Below, piece after piece: positions 13,972 to 23,451 of a stretch of DNA of 64,000 nucleotides (positions are counted from its first letter, which is position 1; the number at the start of each line of letters is the position of its first letter). The notes below the pieces were generated by a model, which worked only from the letters and a program-made list of their open reading frames with translations, made no database searches and was not told where the DNA came from. The position numbers and the translations under genes are program-made. The DNA lies in contig OZ038530.1 of NCBI GenBank assembly GCA_964036665.1, forward strand, positions 2,418,001 to 2,482,000, read 5' to 3'. The stretch is from Gordius sp. MW1 (lineage: Eukaryota; Nematomorpha; Gordioida; Gordea; Gordiidae).

Positions 13972-13990
13972 TTGCTATGCAATTTATGGG
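13972..13990. repeat. 19-bp inverted repeat, left partner
   Basis: TTGCTATGCAATTTATGGG is the exact reverse complement of 16671-16689. It lies 117 bp inside the left boundary, whereas its partner is only 3 bp from the right boundary. It contains the element's recurrent GCATAGCAA motif in reverse. It may be a remnant of terminal inverted repeats, with the polypurine segment added outside it, or a chance product of a motif abundant in the insert. Confidence 0.6.
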
Positions 13991-14138
13991 CGAGAAAGGT
14001 GGGAAGGGGCGAGAATGCCTATAGGGGGTATTAGATGCAAAATAATTAGTTAATTAGTTATAGGCCCTTGTAGGGGAGGACATAGGGTAATTATCAATGT
14101 TAACCAATTCAAAAACGAAAAAAAATTTCGATTTATTT

Positions 14139-14255
14139 GGCCAATGGTCATTTTTTTATTGGTCAGTAGCCAGCGGGCGGTCAAAAATTCATATTATCAT
14201 TGGTATTAACATGAACAAATATTAATTTAATTTAAAAAAATTAAAAAAAAAATTT
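14139..14255 (+). repeat. Outlying minisatellite unit next to the tRNA-like sequence
   Basis: A diverged copy of the unit that is tandemly repeated at 15059-16160. It shows GGCCAATGG, a T-run, ATTGGTCAGTAGCCAGCGG, GCGGTCAAAAA, a TTATCATTGGTATTAAC segment and then a long A-rich tail. A similar copy starts at 14416, 255 bp further on, so the tRNA-like sequence lies between two copies of this unit. The A-run at 14243-14252 is also the T-run following the tRNA-like sequence on the other strand. Confidence 0.6.
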
Positions 14256-14326
14256 GTCCCCTCACTGACTTGAACCCCACACCTCCAGTTCACAAGCCGG
14301 CGCTATAACCACTATACCATGCTGGC
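14255..14326 (-). tRNA. tRNA-like sequence, probably a SINE head or tRNA pseudogene
   Basis: Read on the minus strand it starts GCCAGCA, has a Pol III A-box match TGGTATAGTGG (14319-14309) and a B-box match GGTTCAAGTCA (14276-14266), at spacing normal for tRNA genes. The anticodon arm would be CCGG/CTGG around CTTGTGAA, a loop of 8 instead of 7. The T stem pairs poorly and the acceptor strands (GCCAGCA versus AGGGGAC) do not pair, so a working tRNA is unlikely. A run of ten T follows directly on the transcribed strand (plus-strand A-run 14243-14252) and would serve as a Pol III terminator. tRNA-derived SINEs keep exactly these two boxes while losing the cloverleaf. The isotype is uncertain (GTG or TGT in the loop). 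Confidence 0.6.
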
Positions 14327-14415
14327 TTTAAAATAGTAGAAGTTATTATGTTATTTATATAGATGATGAAATAATAAAGTTGTGTTTTATGTTTAGAAAA
14401 TCAATATATATCGTC

Positions 14416-14525
14416 GGTCAGTAGCCAGCGGACGGTCAAAAAGTCATATTATCAATGGTATTAACAAAAACAAAAAATTAATTTAATGTAAAAAAAAAAT
14501 TAAAAAAAAGTTTTTTTTTAGTTTT
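14416..14525 (+). repeat. Second outlying minisatellite unit
   Basis: GGTCAGTAGCCAGCGGACGG, TCAAAAAGTCATATTATCAATGG and an A-rich tail repeat the 14161 unit with few changes. The unit lacks the GGCCAATGG half of the hairpin on its left side. It ends in a T-rich stretch near 14509-14521. Confidence 0.55.
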
Positions 14526-15058
14526 AAAAAAGGGCTAAATTCTTAAACTACCAGCCCGATTCGCTCGAAACTTTACCCGTAGGTGCCCAGGGCGGCCGGG
14601 GGTAAAATAACCTTTTCAGATTCCTAAAATACCTTTTCATTTTAAAAATATCGGACATTTCCCTGCCACACGTGCGGTGTAATATCTATGACACGTAGAA
14701 AAATTTTACTAATTATATAAACTTACGCGCGCCATCTAATAAAGTACAATTCGTGTCTGAGTTTAATAGTAGATTCAATTTAATTAGAAATAACGGGCTA
14801 TGCTTATACCTTTGAAGGAGGTTTCGAATTTTGTGTTAGTTTCTATCGATATATTTTATCGTAAATTAGAATCTAATACCTATATTATTTTTTTAAATAT
14901 TACTTTTTAGGTTTTCTATGAAATCACAATCTAATTAAATGAAATATATTAACCCAATAAAAAAATATATATGCATTTATAAGGTTAAAAATATATATTA
15001 CATAGTTGGCTGTCTGTTAGACCATCTATAATAAATTTTTAGGTTATATATAAAATTT
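14526..15058. other. Unassigned single-copy-looking stretch in the insert
   Basis: 533 bp without tandem repeats or a plausible ORF. A GC-rich patch (about 14550-14603, with CCCAGGGCGGCCGGGGG) and a smaller one (TTACGCGCGCCATC near 14724) sit in otherwise AT-rich DNA. I recognise no gene, RNA or known element here. It could be a decayed body of the element whose ends are the repeats. Confidence 0.5.
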
Positions 15059-16160
15059 GGCCAATGGTCATTTTTTTCATTGGTAAGCAGCCAGGACACG
15101 GTAAAAGTGGATATAAATTCATAAGTCAAAAAAAACGAGAAAAAAAAAATTTCGAATCACATTTTGGCCAATGGTCATTTTTTCCATCGGTCAGGAGCCA
15201 GCGGACGGCCAAAAAGTCATAATAGCAATGGTAGTAACAGGAACAATCATAATAGTCAAAAAAAAACGAAAAAATAAACTCGGATTCACATTTTGGCCAA
15301 TGGTCATTTTTTTCCATTGGTCAGCAGCCAGCACACGGTAAAAGTGGATATAAATTCACAAGAGTAAAAAAAACGAAAAAAAAATTTTCGAATCACATTT
15401 TGGCCAATGGTCATTTTTTTCCATTGGTCAGCAGCCAGGACACAATAAAAGTGGATATAAATTCATAATAGTCAAAAAAAACGAAATAAAAGTTTTCGAA
15501 TCACATTTTGGCCAATGGTCATTTTATTTCATTGGTCAGCAGCCAGCGGACGGCCAAAAAGTCATAATAGCAATGGTAGGAACAGGAACAATCATAATAG
15601 TCAAAAAAAACGAAAAAAATAATTTCGATTCACATTTTGGCCAATGGTCATTTTTTCCATCGGTCAGGAGCCAGCGGACGGCCAAAAAGTCATAATAGCA
15701 ATGGTAGTAACAGGAACAATCATAATAGTCAAAAAAAACGAAAAAATAAACTCGGATGCACATTTTGGCCAATGGTCATTTTTTTCATTGGTCAGCAGCC
15801 AACGGACGGCCAAAAAGTCTTATTATCAATGATAGTAACAAGAACAATCATAAAAGTCAAAAAAAACTCCGGGATTCTAACCCAAAAACTAGTTAAATTG
15901 CATAGCAATTAAAAGTAAACAACTTTTATTTATGTTTATTATATAACATTGGTCAGCAGCCAGCGGACGGCCAAAAAGTCATAATAGCAATGGTAGAAAC
16001 AGGAACAATTATAGTAGTCAAAAAAAACGAAAAAAATAATTTCGATTCACATTTTGGCCAATGGTCATTTTTTTCATTGGTCAGCAGCCAGCGGACGGCC
16101 AAAAATTCTTATTATCAATGATAGTAACAAGAACAATCATAAGAGTCAAAAAAAACTCCG
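15059..16160 (+). repeat. Hairpin-bearing minisatellite with 107- and 129-bp units
   Basis: GGCCAATGG starts at 15059, 15166, 15295, 15402, 15510, 15639, 15767 and 16056, giving steps of 107, 129, 107, 108, 129, 128 and 289. Each is followed by a T-run and, in most units, CATTGG, so CCAATGG/CCATTGG can form a 7-bp stem. The long unit continues GCCAGCGGACGGCCAAAAAG, then CATAATAGCAATGGTAG and ACAGGAACAATCATAATAG. The short unit instead has GCCAGGACACGGTAAAAGTGG and ATATAAATTCA. Both end in AAAAAAACGA and TTCGAATCACATTTT. Short ORFs here are by-products of the repeat. Confidence 0.85.
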
Positions 16161-16408
16161 GGATTCCAACCCCAAAACTAGTTAAATTGCATAGCAATTA
16201 AAAAGTAAACAACTTTTATTTATGTTTATTTATAACTAGTTAAATTGCATAGCATTAAAAGTAAACAACTTTTATATTTATTATATAACCAAAACTAGTT
16301 AAATTGCATAGCAATTAAAAGTAAACAACTTTTATTTATGTTAATTATATAACTAGTTAAATTGCATAGCACAACTTTTATCTATGTTTATTATATAATA
16401 GATAATTT
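15888..16408 (+). repeat. 58-bp repeats carrying the AATTGCATAGCAATT palindrome
   Basis: AACTAGTTAAATTGCATAG begins at 15888, 16177, 16234, 16293 and 16351; the last four are spaced 57-59 bp. Each unit continues with GCAATTAAAAGTAAACAAC and TTTTATTTATGTTTATTAT. ATTGC-ATA-GCAAT is an interrupted palindrome, intact in three of the five units. About 180 bp from 15767 (hairpin unit plus one 58-bp unit) is repeated at 16056, so the two repeat families were duplicated together. Between them, 15947-16055 is another minisatellite unit. Confidence 0.8.
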
Positions 16409-16442
16409 AACAAATCTTATATATAACCATTATATAACACAC

Positions 16443-16538
16443 CGAGGGAGATAGAGATGAGGGGTGGGGCACCTCTTATGCATAGCAATTAAAAATAACA
16501 CAGCGAGGGAGATAGAGATGAGGGGTGGGGCACCTCTT
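16443..16538 (+). repeat. 35-bp direct repeat pair, 61 bp apart
   Basis: 16443-16477 and 16504-16538 are identical over 35 bp: a purine-rich stretch beginning CGAGGGAGATAGAGATGAGG and ending GGGGCACCTCTT. The spacer contains another GCATAGCAATTAAAA. It has the look of a short local tandem duplication, with no coding sense. Confidence 0.8.
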
Positions 16539-16600
16539 TCTCATCCATTAATTTAAAAAAGCGATAACCTAATATACCCAATGCAAATAGATAGGGTAAC

Positions 16601-16654
16601 GGACGACGGACGACGGACGACGGACGACGGACGACGGACGACGGACGACGGACG
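16601..16654 (+). repeat. (GGACGAC)7 microsatellite
   Basis: Seven perfect copies of GGACGAC at 16601-16649 followed by a partial copy, then GGACACC. It is GC-rich in contrast to its surroundings. The minus-strand ORF through it (Arg-Arg-Pro-Ser-Ser-Val-Val repeats) is a product of the 7-bp period. Confidence 0.95.
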
Positions 16655-16670
16655 GACACCAAAAAACGAT

Positions 16671-16689
16671 CCCATAAATTGCATAGCAA
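16671..16689. repeat. 19-bp inverted repeat, right partner
   Basis: CCCATAAATTGCATAGCAA, reverse complement of 13972-13990, ends three bases before the satellite resumes. Its position at the very boundary is the best hint that the insert has a defined end. Confidence 0.6.
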
Positions 16690-19600
16690 TTAATATATAA
16701 GAGTAAGCCAATTTGAGAATACCATTATCCTCGATTGACTTCCGAAAAGAGGTTTTAAGATGCGAGAACTATCATTTTGACAAAAGACAACGTTTTATTG
16801 TTGCGATTAGTTTGTTGTATCGCAACGTGAGTGCTTAATTTTTGAAAACTGCTCTATGCGATCATGATTTCAAAGTAATAGTTTTTAGATTCTGATAAAT
16901 TTTTACTTGGGATCATAGAAACCACGTCTGAAAACGACAACTTTCATCGGATGAAAACGGTTGAAAGGAAAATATGTGAAAAATTTTGAGGTAAAAATAT
17001 TTATTTTTTTCGCCTCTATGTGAAAGAGCATGAAAAAATATATAAGAGTAAGCCAATTTGAGAATACCATTATCCTCGATTGACTTCCGAAAAGAGGTTT
17101 TAAGATGCGAGAACTATCATTTTGACAAAAGACAACGTTTTATTGTTGCGATTAGTTTGTTGTATCGCAACGTGAGTGCTTAATTTTTCAAAAATGCACT
17201 ATGCGATCATGATTTCAAAGTAATAGTTTTCTGATTCTGATAAATTTTTACTTTTTATCATCGAAACCACGTCTGAAAACGACAACTTTCATCGGATGCA
17301 TACGGTTGAAAGGAAAATATGTGAAAAATTTTGAGGTAAAAATATTTATTTTTTTCGATTCTATGTGAAAGAGCGTAAAAAAATATATAAAAGTAAGCCA
17401 ATTTGAGAATCCTATTATCCTCGATTGACTTCCGCAAAGAGGTTTTAAGCTGCGAGAACTATCATTTTGACAAAATGCAACGTTTTATTGTTGCGATTAG
17501 TTTGTTGTATCGCAACGTGAGTGCTTAATTTTTCAAAAATGCACTATGCGATCATGATTTCAAAGTAATAGTTTTCTGATTCTGAGAAATTTTTACTTTT
17601 TATCATCGAAACCACGTCTGAAAACGACAACTTTCATCGGATGCATACGGTTGAAAGAAAAATATGTGAAAAATTTTGAGGTAAAAATATTTATTTTTTT
17701 CGATTCTATGTGAAAGAACGTAAAAAAATATATAAAAGTAAGCCAATTTGAGAATCCTATTATCCTCGATTGACTTCCGCAAAGAGGTTTTAAGCTGCGA
17801 GAACTATCATTTTGACAAAAGACAACGTTTTATTGTTGCGATTAGTTTGTTGTATCGCAACGTGAGTGCTTAATTTTTGAAAATGGCTCTATGCAATCAT
17901 GATTTCAAAGTAATAGTTTTCAGATTCTGATAAATTTTTACTTGGGATCATAGAAACCACGTCTGAAAACGACAACTTTCATCGGATGAATACAATTCAA
18001 AGAAAAATATGTGAAAAATTTTGGGGTAAAAATATTTATTTTTTTCGATTCTATGTGGAAAGCATAAAAAAATATATAAAAGTAAGCCAATTTGAGAATC
18101 CTATTATCCTCGATTGACTTCCGCAAAGAGGTTTTAAGCTGCTAGAACTATCATTTTGACAAAAGACAACGTTTTATTGTTGCGATTAGTTTGTTGTATC
18201 GCAACGTGAGTGCTTAATTTTTGAAAATGGCTCTATGCAATCATGATTTCAAAGTAATAGTTTTCAGATTCTGATAAATTCTTACTTGGGATCATAGAAA
18301 CCACGTCTGAAAACGACAACTTTCATCGGATGAATACGGTTCAAAGAAAAATATGTGAAAAATTTTGGGGTAAAAATATTTATTTTTTTCGATTCTATGT
18401 GGAAAGCATAAAAAAATATATAAAAGTAAGCCAATTTGAGAATCCTATCATCCTCGATTGACTTCCGCAAAGAGGTTTTAAGCTGCGAGAACTATCATTT
18501 TGACAAAAGACAACGTTTTATTGTTGCGATTAGTTTGTTGTATCGCAACTTGAGTGCTTAATTTTTGAAAATGGCTCTATGCAATCATGATTTCAAAGTA
18601 ATAGTTTTCAGATTCTGATAAATTTTTACTTTTTATCATCGAAACCACGTCTGAAAACGACAACTTTCATCGGATGAATGCGGTTCAAAGAAAAATATGT
18701 GAAAAATTTTGAGGTAAAAATATTTATTTTTTTCGATTCTATGTGTAAGAGGGTAAAAAAATATATAAAAGTAAGCCAATTTGAGAATCCTATTATCCTC
18801 GATTGACTTCCGCAAAGAGGTTTTAAGCTGCGAGAACTATCATTTTGACAAAATGCAACGTTTTATTGTTGCGATTAGTTTGTTGTATCGCAACGTGAGT
18901 GCTTAATTTTTCAAAAATGCACTATGCGATCATGATTTCAAAGTAATAGTTTTCTGATTCTGATAAACTTTTACTTTTTATCATCGAAACCACGTCTGAA
19001 AACGACAACTTTCATCGGATGCATACGGTTGAAAGAAAAATATGTGAAAAATTTTGAGGTAGAAATATTTATTTTTTTCGATTCTATGTGAAAGAACGTA
19101 AAAAAATATATAAAAGTAAGCCAATTTGAGAATCCTATTATCCTCGATTGACTTCCGCAAAGAGGTTTTAAGCTGCGAGAACTATCATTTTGACAAAAGA
19201 CAAGGTTTTATTGTTGCGATTAGTTTGTTGTATCGCAACGTGAGTGCTTAATTTTTGAAAACTGCTCTATGCGATCATGATTTCAAAGTAATAGTTTTTA
19301 GATTCTGATAAATTTTTACTTGGGATCATAGAAACCACGTCTGAAAACGACAACTTTCATCGGATGAATACGGTTCAAAGAAAAATATGTGAAAAATTTT
19401 GAGGTAAAAATATTTATTTTTTTCGATTCTATGTGAAAGAGCATAAAAAAATATATAAGAGTAAGCCAATTTGAGAATCCTATTATCCTCGATTGACTTC
19501 CGAAAAGAGGTTTTAAGATGCGAGAACTATCATTTTGACAAAAGACAACGTTTTATTGTTGCGATTAGTTTGTTGTATCGCAACGTGAGTGCTTAATTTT

Positions 19601-22600
19601 TCAAAAATGCACTATGCGATCATGATTTCAAAGTAATAGTTTTCTGATTCTTAGAAATTTTTACTTTTTATCATCGAAACCACGTCTGAAAACGACAACT
19701 TTCATCGGATGCATACGGTTGAAAGAAAAATATGTGAAAAATTTTGAGGTAAAAATATTTATTTTTTTCGATTCTATGTGAAAGAACGTAAAAAAATATA
19801 TAAAAGTAAGCCAATTTGAGAATCCTATTATCCTCGATTGACTTCCGCAAAGAGGTTTTAAGCTGCGAGAACTATCATTTTGACAAAAGACAACGTTTTA
19901 TTGTTGCGATTAGTTTGTTGTATCGCAACGTGAGTGCTTAATTTTTGAAAATGGCTCTATGCAATCATGATTTCAAAGTAATAGTTTTCAGATTCTGATA
20001 AATTTTTACTTGGGATCATGAAAACCACGTCTGAAAACGACAACTTTCATCGGATGAATACAATTCAAAGAAAAATATGTGAAAAATTTTGGGGTAAAAA
20101 TATTTATTTTTTTCGATTCTATGTGGAAAGCATAAAAAAATATATAAAAGTAAGCCAATTTGAGAATCCTATTATCCTCGATTGACTTCCGCAAAGAGGT
20201 TTTAAGCTGCGAGAACTATCATTTTGACAAAAGACAACGTTTTATTGTTGCGATTAGTTTGTTGTATCGCAACGTGAGTGCTTAATTTTTGAAAATGGCT
20301 CTATGCAATCATGATTTCAAAGTAATAGTTTTCAGATTCTGATAAATTTTTACTTTTTATCATCGAAACTACGTCTGAAAACGACAACTTTCATCGGATG
20401 AATGCGGTTCAAAGAAAAATATGTGAAAAATTTTGAGGTAAAAATATTTATTTTTTTCGATTCTATGTGAAAGAGCGTAAAAAAATATATAAAAGTAAGC
20501 CAATTTGAGAATCCTATTATCCTCGATTGACTTCCGCAAAGAGGTTTTAAGCTGCGAGAACTATCATTTTGACAAAAGACAACGTTTTATTGTTGCGATT
20601 AGTTTGTTGTATCGCAACGTGAGTGCTTAATTTTTGAAAATGGCTCTATGCAATCATGATTTCAAAGTAATAGTTTTCAGATTCTGATAAATTTTTACTT
20701 GGGATCATAGAAACCACGTCTGAAAACGACAACTTTCATCGGATGAATACAATTCAAAGAAAAATATGTGAAAAATTTTGGGGTAAAAATATTTATTTTT
20801 TTCGATTCTATGTGGAAAGCATAAAAAAATATATAAAAGTAAGCCAATTTGAGAATCCTATTATCCTCGATTGACTTCCGCAAAGAGGTTTTAAGCTGCG
20901 AGAACTATCATTTTGACAAAAGACAACGTTTTATTTATGCGATTAGTTTGTTGTATCGCAACGTGAGTGCTTAATTTTTGAAAATGGCTCTATGCAATCA
21001 TGATTTCAAAGTAATAGTTTTCAGATTCTGATAAATTCTTACTTGGGATCATAGAAACCACGTCTGAAAACGACAACTTTCATCGGATGAATACGGTTCA
21101 AAGAAAAATATGTGAAAAATTTTGGGGTAAAAATATTTATTTTTTTCGATTCTATGTGGAAAGCATAAAAAAATATATAAAAGTAAGCCAATTTGAGAAT
21201 CCTATCATCCTCGATTGACTTCCGCAAAGAGGTTTTAAGCTGCGAGAACTATCATTTTGACAAAAGACAACGTTTTATTGTTGCGATTAGTTTGTTGTAT
21301 CGCAACTTGAGTGCTTAATTTTTGAAAATGGCTCTATGCAATCATGATTTCAAAGTAATAGTTTTCAGATTCTGATAAATTTTTACTTTTTATCATCGAA
21401 ACCACGTCTGAAAACGACAACTTTCATCGGATGAATGCGGTTCAAAGAAAAATATGTGAAAAATTTTGAGGTAAAAATATTTATTTTTTTCGATTCTATG
21501 TGTAAGAGCGTAAAAAAATATATAAAAGTAAGCCAATTTGAGAATCCTATTATCCTCGATTGACTTCCGCAAAGAGGTTTTAAGCTGCGAGAACTATCAT
21601 TTTGACAAAATGCAACGTTTTATTGTTGCGATTAGTTTGTTGTATCGCAACGTGAGTGCTTAATTTTTCAAAAATGCACTATGCGATCATGATTTCAAAG
21701 TAATAGTTTTCTGATTCTGATAAACTTTTACTTTTTATCATCGAAACCACGTCTGAAAACGACAACTTTCATCGGATGCATACGGTTGAAAGAAAAATAT
21801 GTGAAAAATTTTGAGGTAGAAATATTTATTTTTTTCGATTCTATGTGAAAGAACGTAAAAAAATATATAAAAGTAAGCCAATTTGAGAATCCTATTATCC
21901 TCGATTGACTTCCGCAAAGAGGTTTTAAGCTGCGAGAACTATCATTTTGACAAAAGACAAGGTTTTATTGTTGCGATTAGTTTGTTGTATCGCAACGTGA
22001 GTGCTTAATTTTTGAAAACTGCTCTATGCGATCATGATTTCAAAGTAATAGTTTTTAGATTCTGATAAATTTTTACTTGGGATCATAGAAACCACGTCTG
22101 AAAACGACAACTTTCATCGGATGAATACGGTTCAAAGAAAAATATGTGAAAAATTTTGAGGTAAAAATATTTATTTTTTTCGATTCTATGTGAAAGAGCA
22201 TAAAAAAATATATAAGAGTAAGCCAATTTGAGAATCCTATTATCCTCGATTGACTTCCGAAAAGAGGTTTTAAGATGCGAGAACTATCATTTTGACAAAA
22301 GACAACGTTTTATTGTTGCGATTAGTTTGTTGTATCGCAACGTGAGTGCTTAATTTTTCAAAAATGCACTATGCGATCATGATTTCAAAGTAATAGTTTT
22401 CTGATTCTTAGAAATTTTTACTTTTTATCATCGAAACCACGTCTGAAAACGACAACTTTCATCGGATGCATACGGTTGAAAGAAAAATATGTGAAAAATT
22501 TTGAGGTAAAAATATTTATTTTTTTCGATTCTATGTGAAAGAACGTAAAAAAATATATAAAAGTAAGCCAATTTGAGAATCCTATTATCCTCGATTGACT

Positions 22601-23107
22601 TCCGCAAAGAGGTTTTAAGCTGCGAGAACTATCATTTTGACAAAAGACAACGTTTTATTGTTGCGATTAGTTTGTTGTATCGCAACGTGAGTGCTTAATT
22701 TTTGAAAATGGCTCTATGCAATCATGATTTCAAAGTAATAGTTTTCAGATTCTGATAAATTTTTACTTTTTATCATCGAAACTACGTCTGAAAACGACAA
22801 CTTTCATCGGATGAATGCGGTTCAAAGAAAAATATGTGAAAAATTTTGAGGTAAAAATATTTATTTTTTTCGATTCTATGTGAAAGAGCGTAAAAAAATA
22901 TATAAAAGTAAGCCAATTTGAGAATCCTATTATCCTCGATTGACTTCCGCAAAGAGGTTTTAAGCTGCGAGAACTATCATTTTGACAAAAGACAACGTTT
23001 TATTGTTGCGATTAGTTTGTTGTATCGCAACGTGAGTGCTTAATTTTTGAAAATGGCTCTATGCAATCATGATTTCAAAGTAATAGTTTTCAGATTCTGA
23101 TAAATTT

Positions 23108-23451
23108 TTACTTGGGATCATAGAAACCACGTCTGAAAACGACAACTTTCATCGGATGAATACAATTCAAAGAAAAATATGTGAAAAATTTTGGGGTAAA
23201 AATATTTATTTTTTTCGATTCTATGTGGAAAGCATAAAAAAATATATAAAAGTAAGCCAATTTGAGAATCCTATTATCCTCGATTGACTTCCGCAAAGAG
23301 GTTTTAAGCTGCGAGAACTATCATTTTGACAAAAGACAACGTTTTATTGTTGCGATTAGTTTGTTGTATCGCAACGTGAGTGCTTAATTTTTGAAAATGG
23401 CTCTATGCAATCATGATTTCAAAGTAATAGTTTTCAGATTCTGATAAATTC
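23108..23451 (+). repeat. Reference satellite monomer (344 bp)
   Basis: A clean monomer chosen as a reference. In order it carries: the TTACTTGGGATCATAG start; the ACCACGTCTGAAAACGAC segment; the GAATACAATTCAAAG class tag; TTTTGGGGTAAAAATATTT; GTGGAAAGCAT, which is one base shorter than the GTGAAAGAGCAT form; an AATATATAA patch; CCTCGATTGACTTCCGCAAAGAGG, whose CCTC/GAGG ends can pair; the 23349-23375 dyad; GGCTCTATGCAATCATGAT; and CAGATTCTGATAAATT. The start point is arbitrary. The length is close to twice a nucleosome repeat, as known for many animal and plant satellites. Whether nucleosomes are phased here is not visible from the sequence. Confidence 0.9.
23349..23375. other. 8-bp dyad repeated in nearly every monomer
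   Basis: GTTGCGAT at 23349-23356 and its exact reverse complement ATCGCAAC at 23368-23375 are separated by 11 nt (TAGTTTGTTGT). The same arrangement occurs once per monomer throughout both array blocks. An ACGTT just upstream and the AACGT formed at the right arm give an overlapping alternative pairing. Copies with a damaged arm are few: TATGGCAAC near 5007, 8459, 12599 and 29916; TTTATGCGAT near 20935; CGCAATG near 61268. Such a dyad could be a protein-binding site or a hairpin former. Because most copies are recent duplicates, its frequency alone is not proof of selection. Confidence 0.75.

Larger units (their letters stand above)
13855..16692. mobile_element. Non-satellite insert, composite repetitive element of unknown class
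   Basis: A 2.84-kb stretch with no similarity to the satellite, placed inside one monomer between its A-run and its ATATATAAG. It has no transposase-like or reverse-transcriptase-like ORF. It consists of a short GC hairpin, a polypurine tract, a tRNA-like sequence, two families of tandem repeats, a 35-bp direct repeat pair and a microsatellite. A 19-bp sequence near the left end (13972-13990) is found inverted at the right end (16671-16689). The empty site at about 31171 shows it is an insertion or replacement. No target-site duplication longer than an ambiguous AA is visible. It could be a non-autonomous transposon, a fragment of neighbouring heterochromatin moved into the array, or a composite of several insertions. 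Confidence 0.65.
9720..20340 (+). repeat. Large duplicated segment, copy 1 (interrupted by the insert)
   Basis: Satellite monomers here match 25315-34815 in order and rare variants. Examples are ATGATTTTGACAAAATGC (10138 and 25733), ATTTTTATTGGGATC (about 11645 and 27240/28962), GGTTGAATGAAAAAT (about 12392 and 29708), GAAACAATATATAAAAG with TTTGAAAATCC (13500 and 30819), AGACAAAGTTTTA (about 13598 and 30918) and GTGTAAGAG (about 18744 and 33223). This copy holds the 2842-bp insert. The other copy does not, but it has an extra 1722-bp tandem duplication. Scattered single differences exist, plus one mismatching monomer patch at about 12.70-12.95 kb. Confidence 0.8.

Noticed and set aside
13833-14024. 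Plus-strand ORF across the polypurine tract
   Set aside because: It begins in the satellite and crosses the insertion boundary; its Gly/Lys/Glu/Arg content follows from the G/A repeats.
14255-14326. Functional tRNA gene
   Set aside because: Eight-nt anticodon loop, unpaired acceptor strands and weak T stem; kept only as a tRNA-like or SINE-head call.
15126-15912. ORFs on both strands across the 107/129-bp minisatellite
   Set aside because: Same repeat unit read in several frames on both strands, with repeated peptide segments that track the DNA period; no domain recognised.
16489-16689. Minus-strand ORF with Arg-Arg-Pro-Ser-Ser-Val-Val repeats
   Set aside because: A product of the 7-bp GGACGAC microsatellite.
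13845-16700. Target-site duplication around the insert
   Set aside because: Only AA at the junction could be duplicated, and it is ambiguous with the A-run; not enough to call one.
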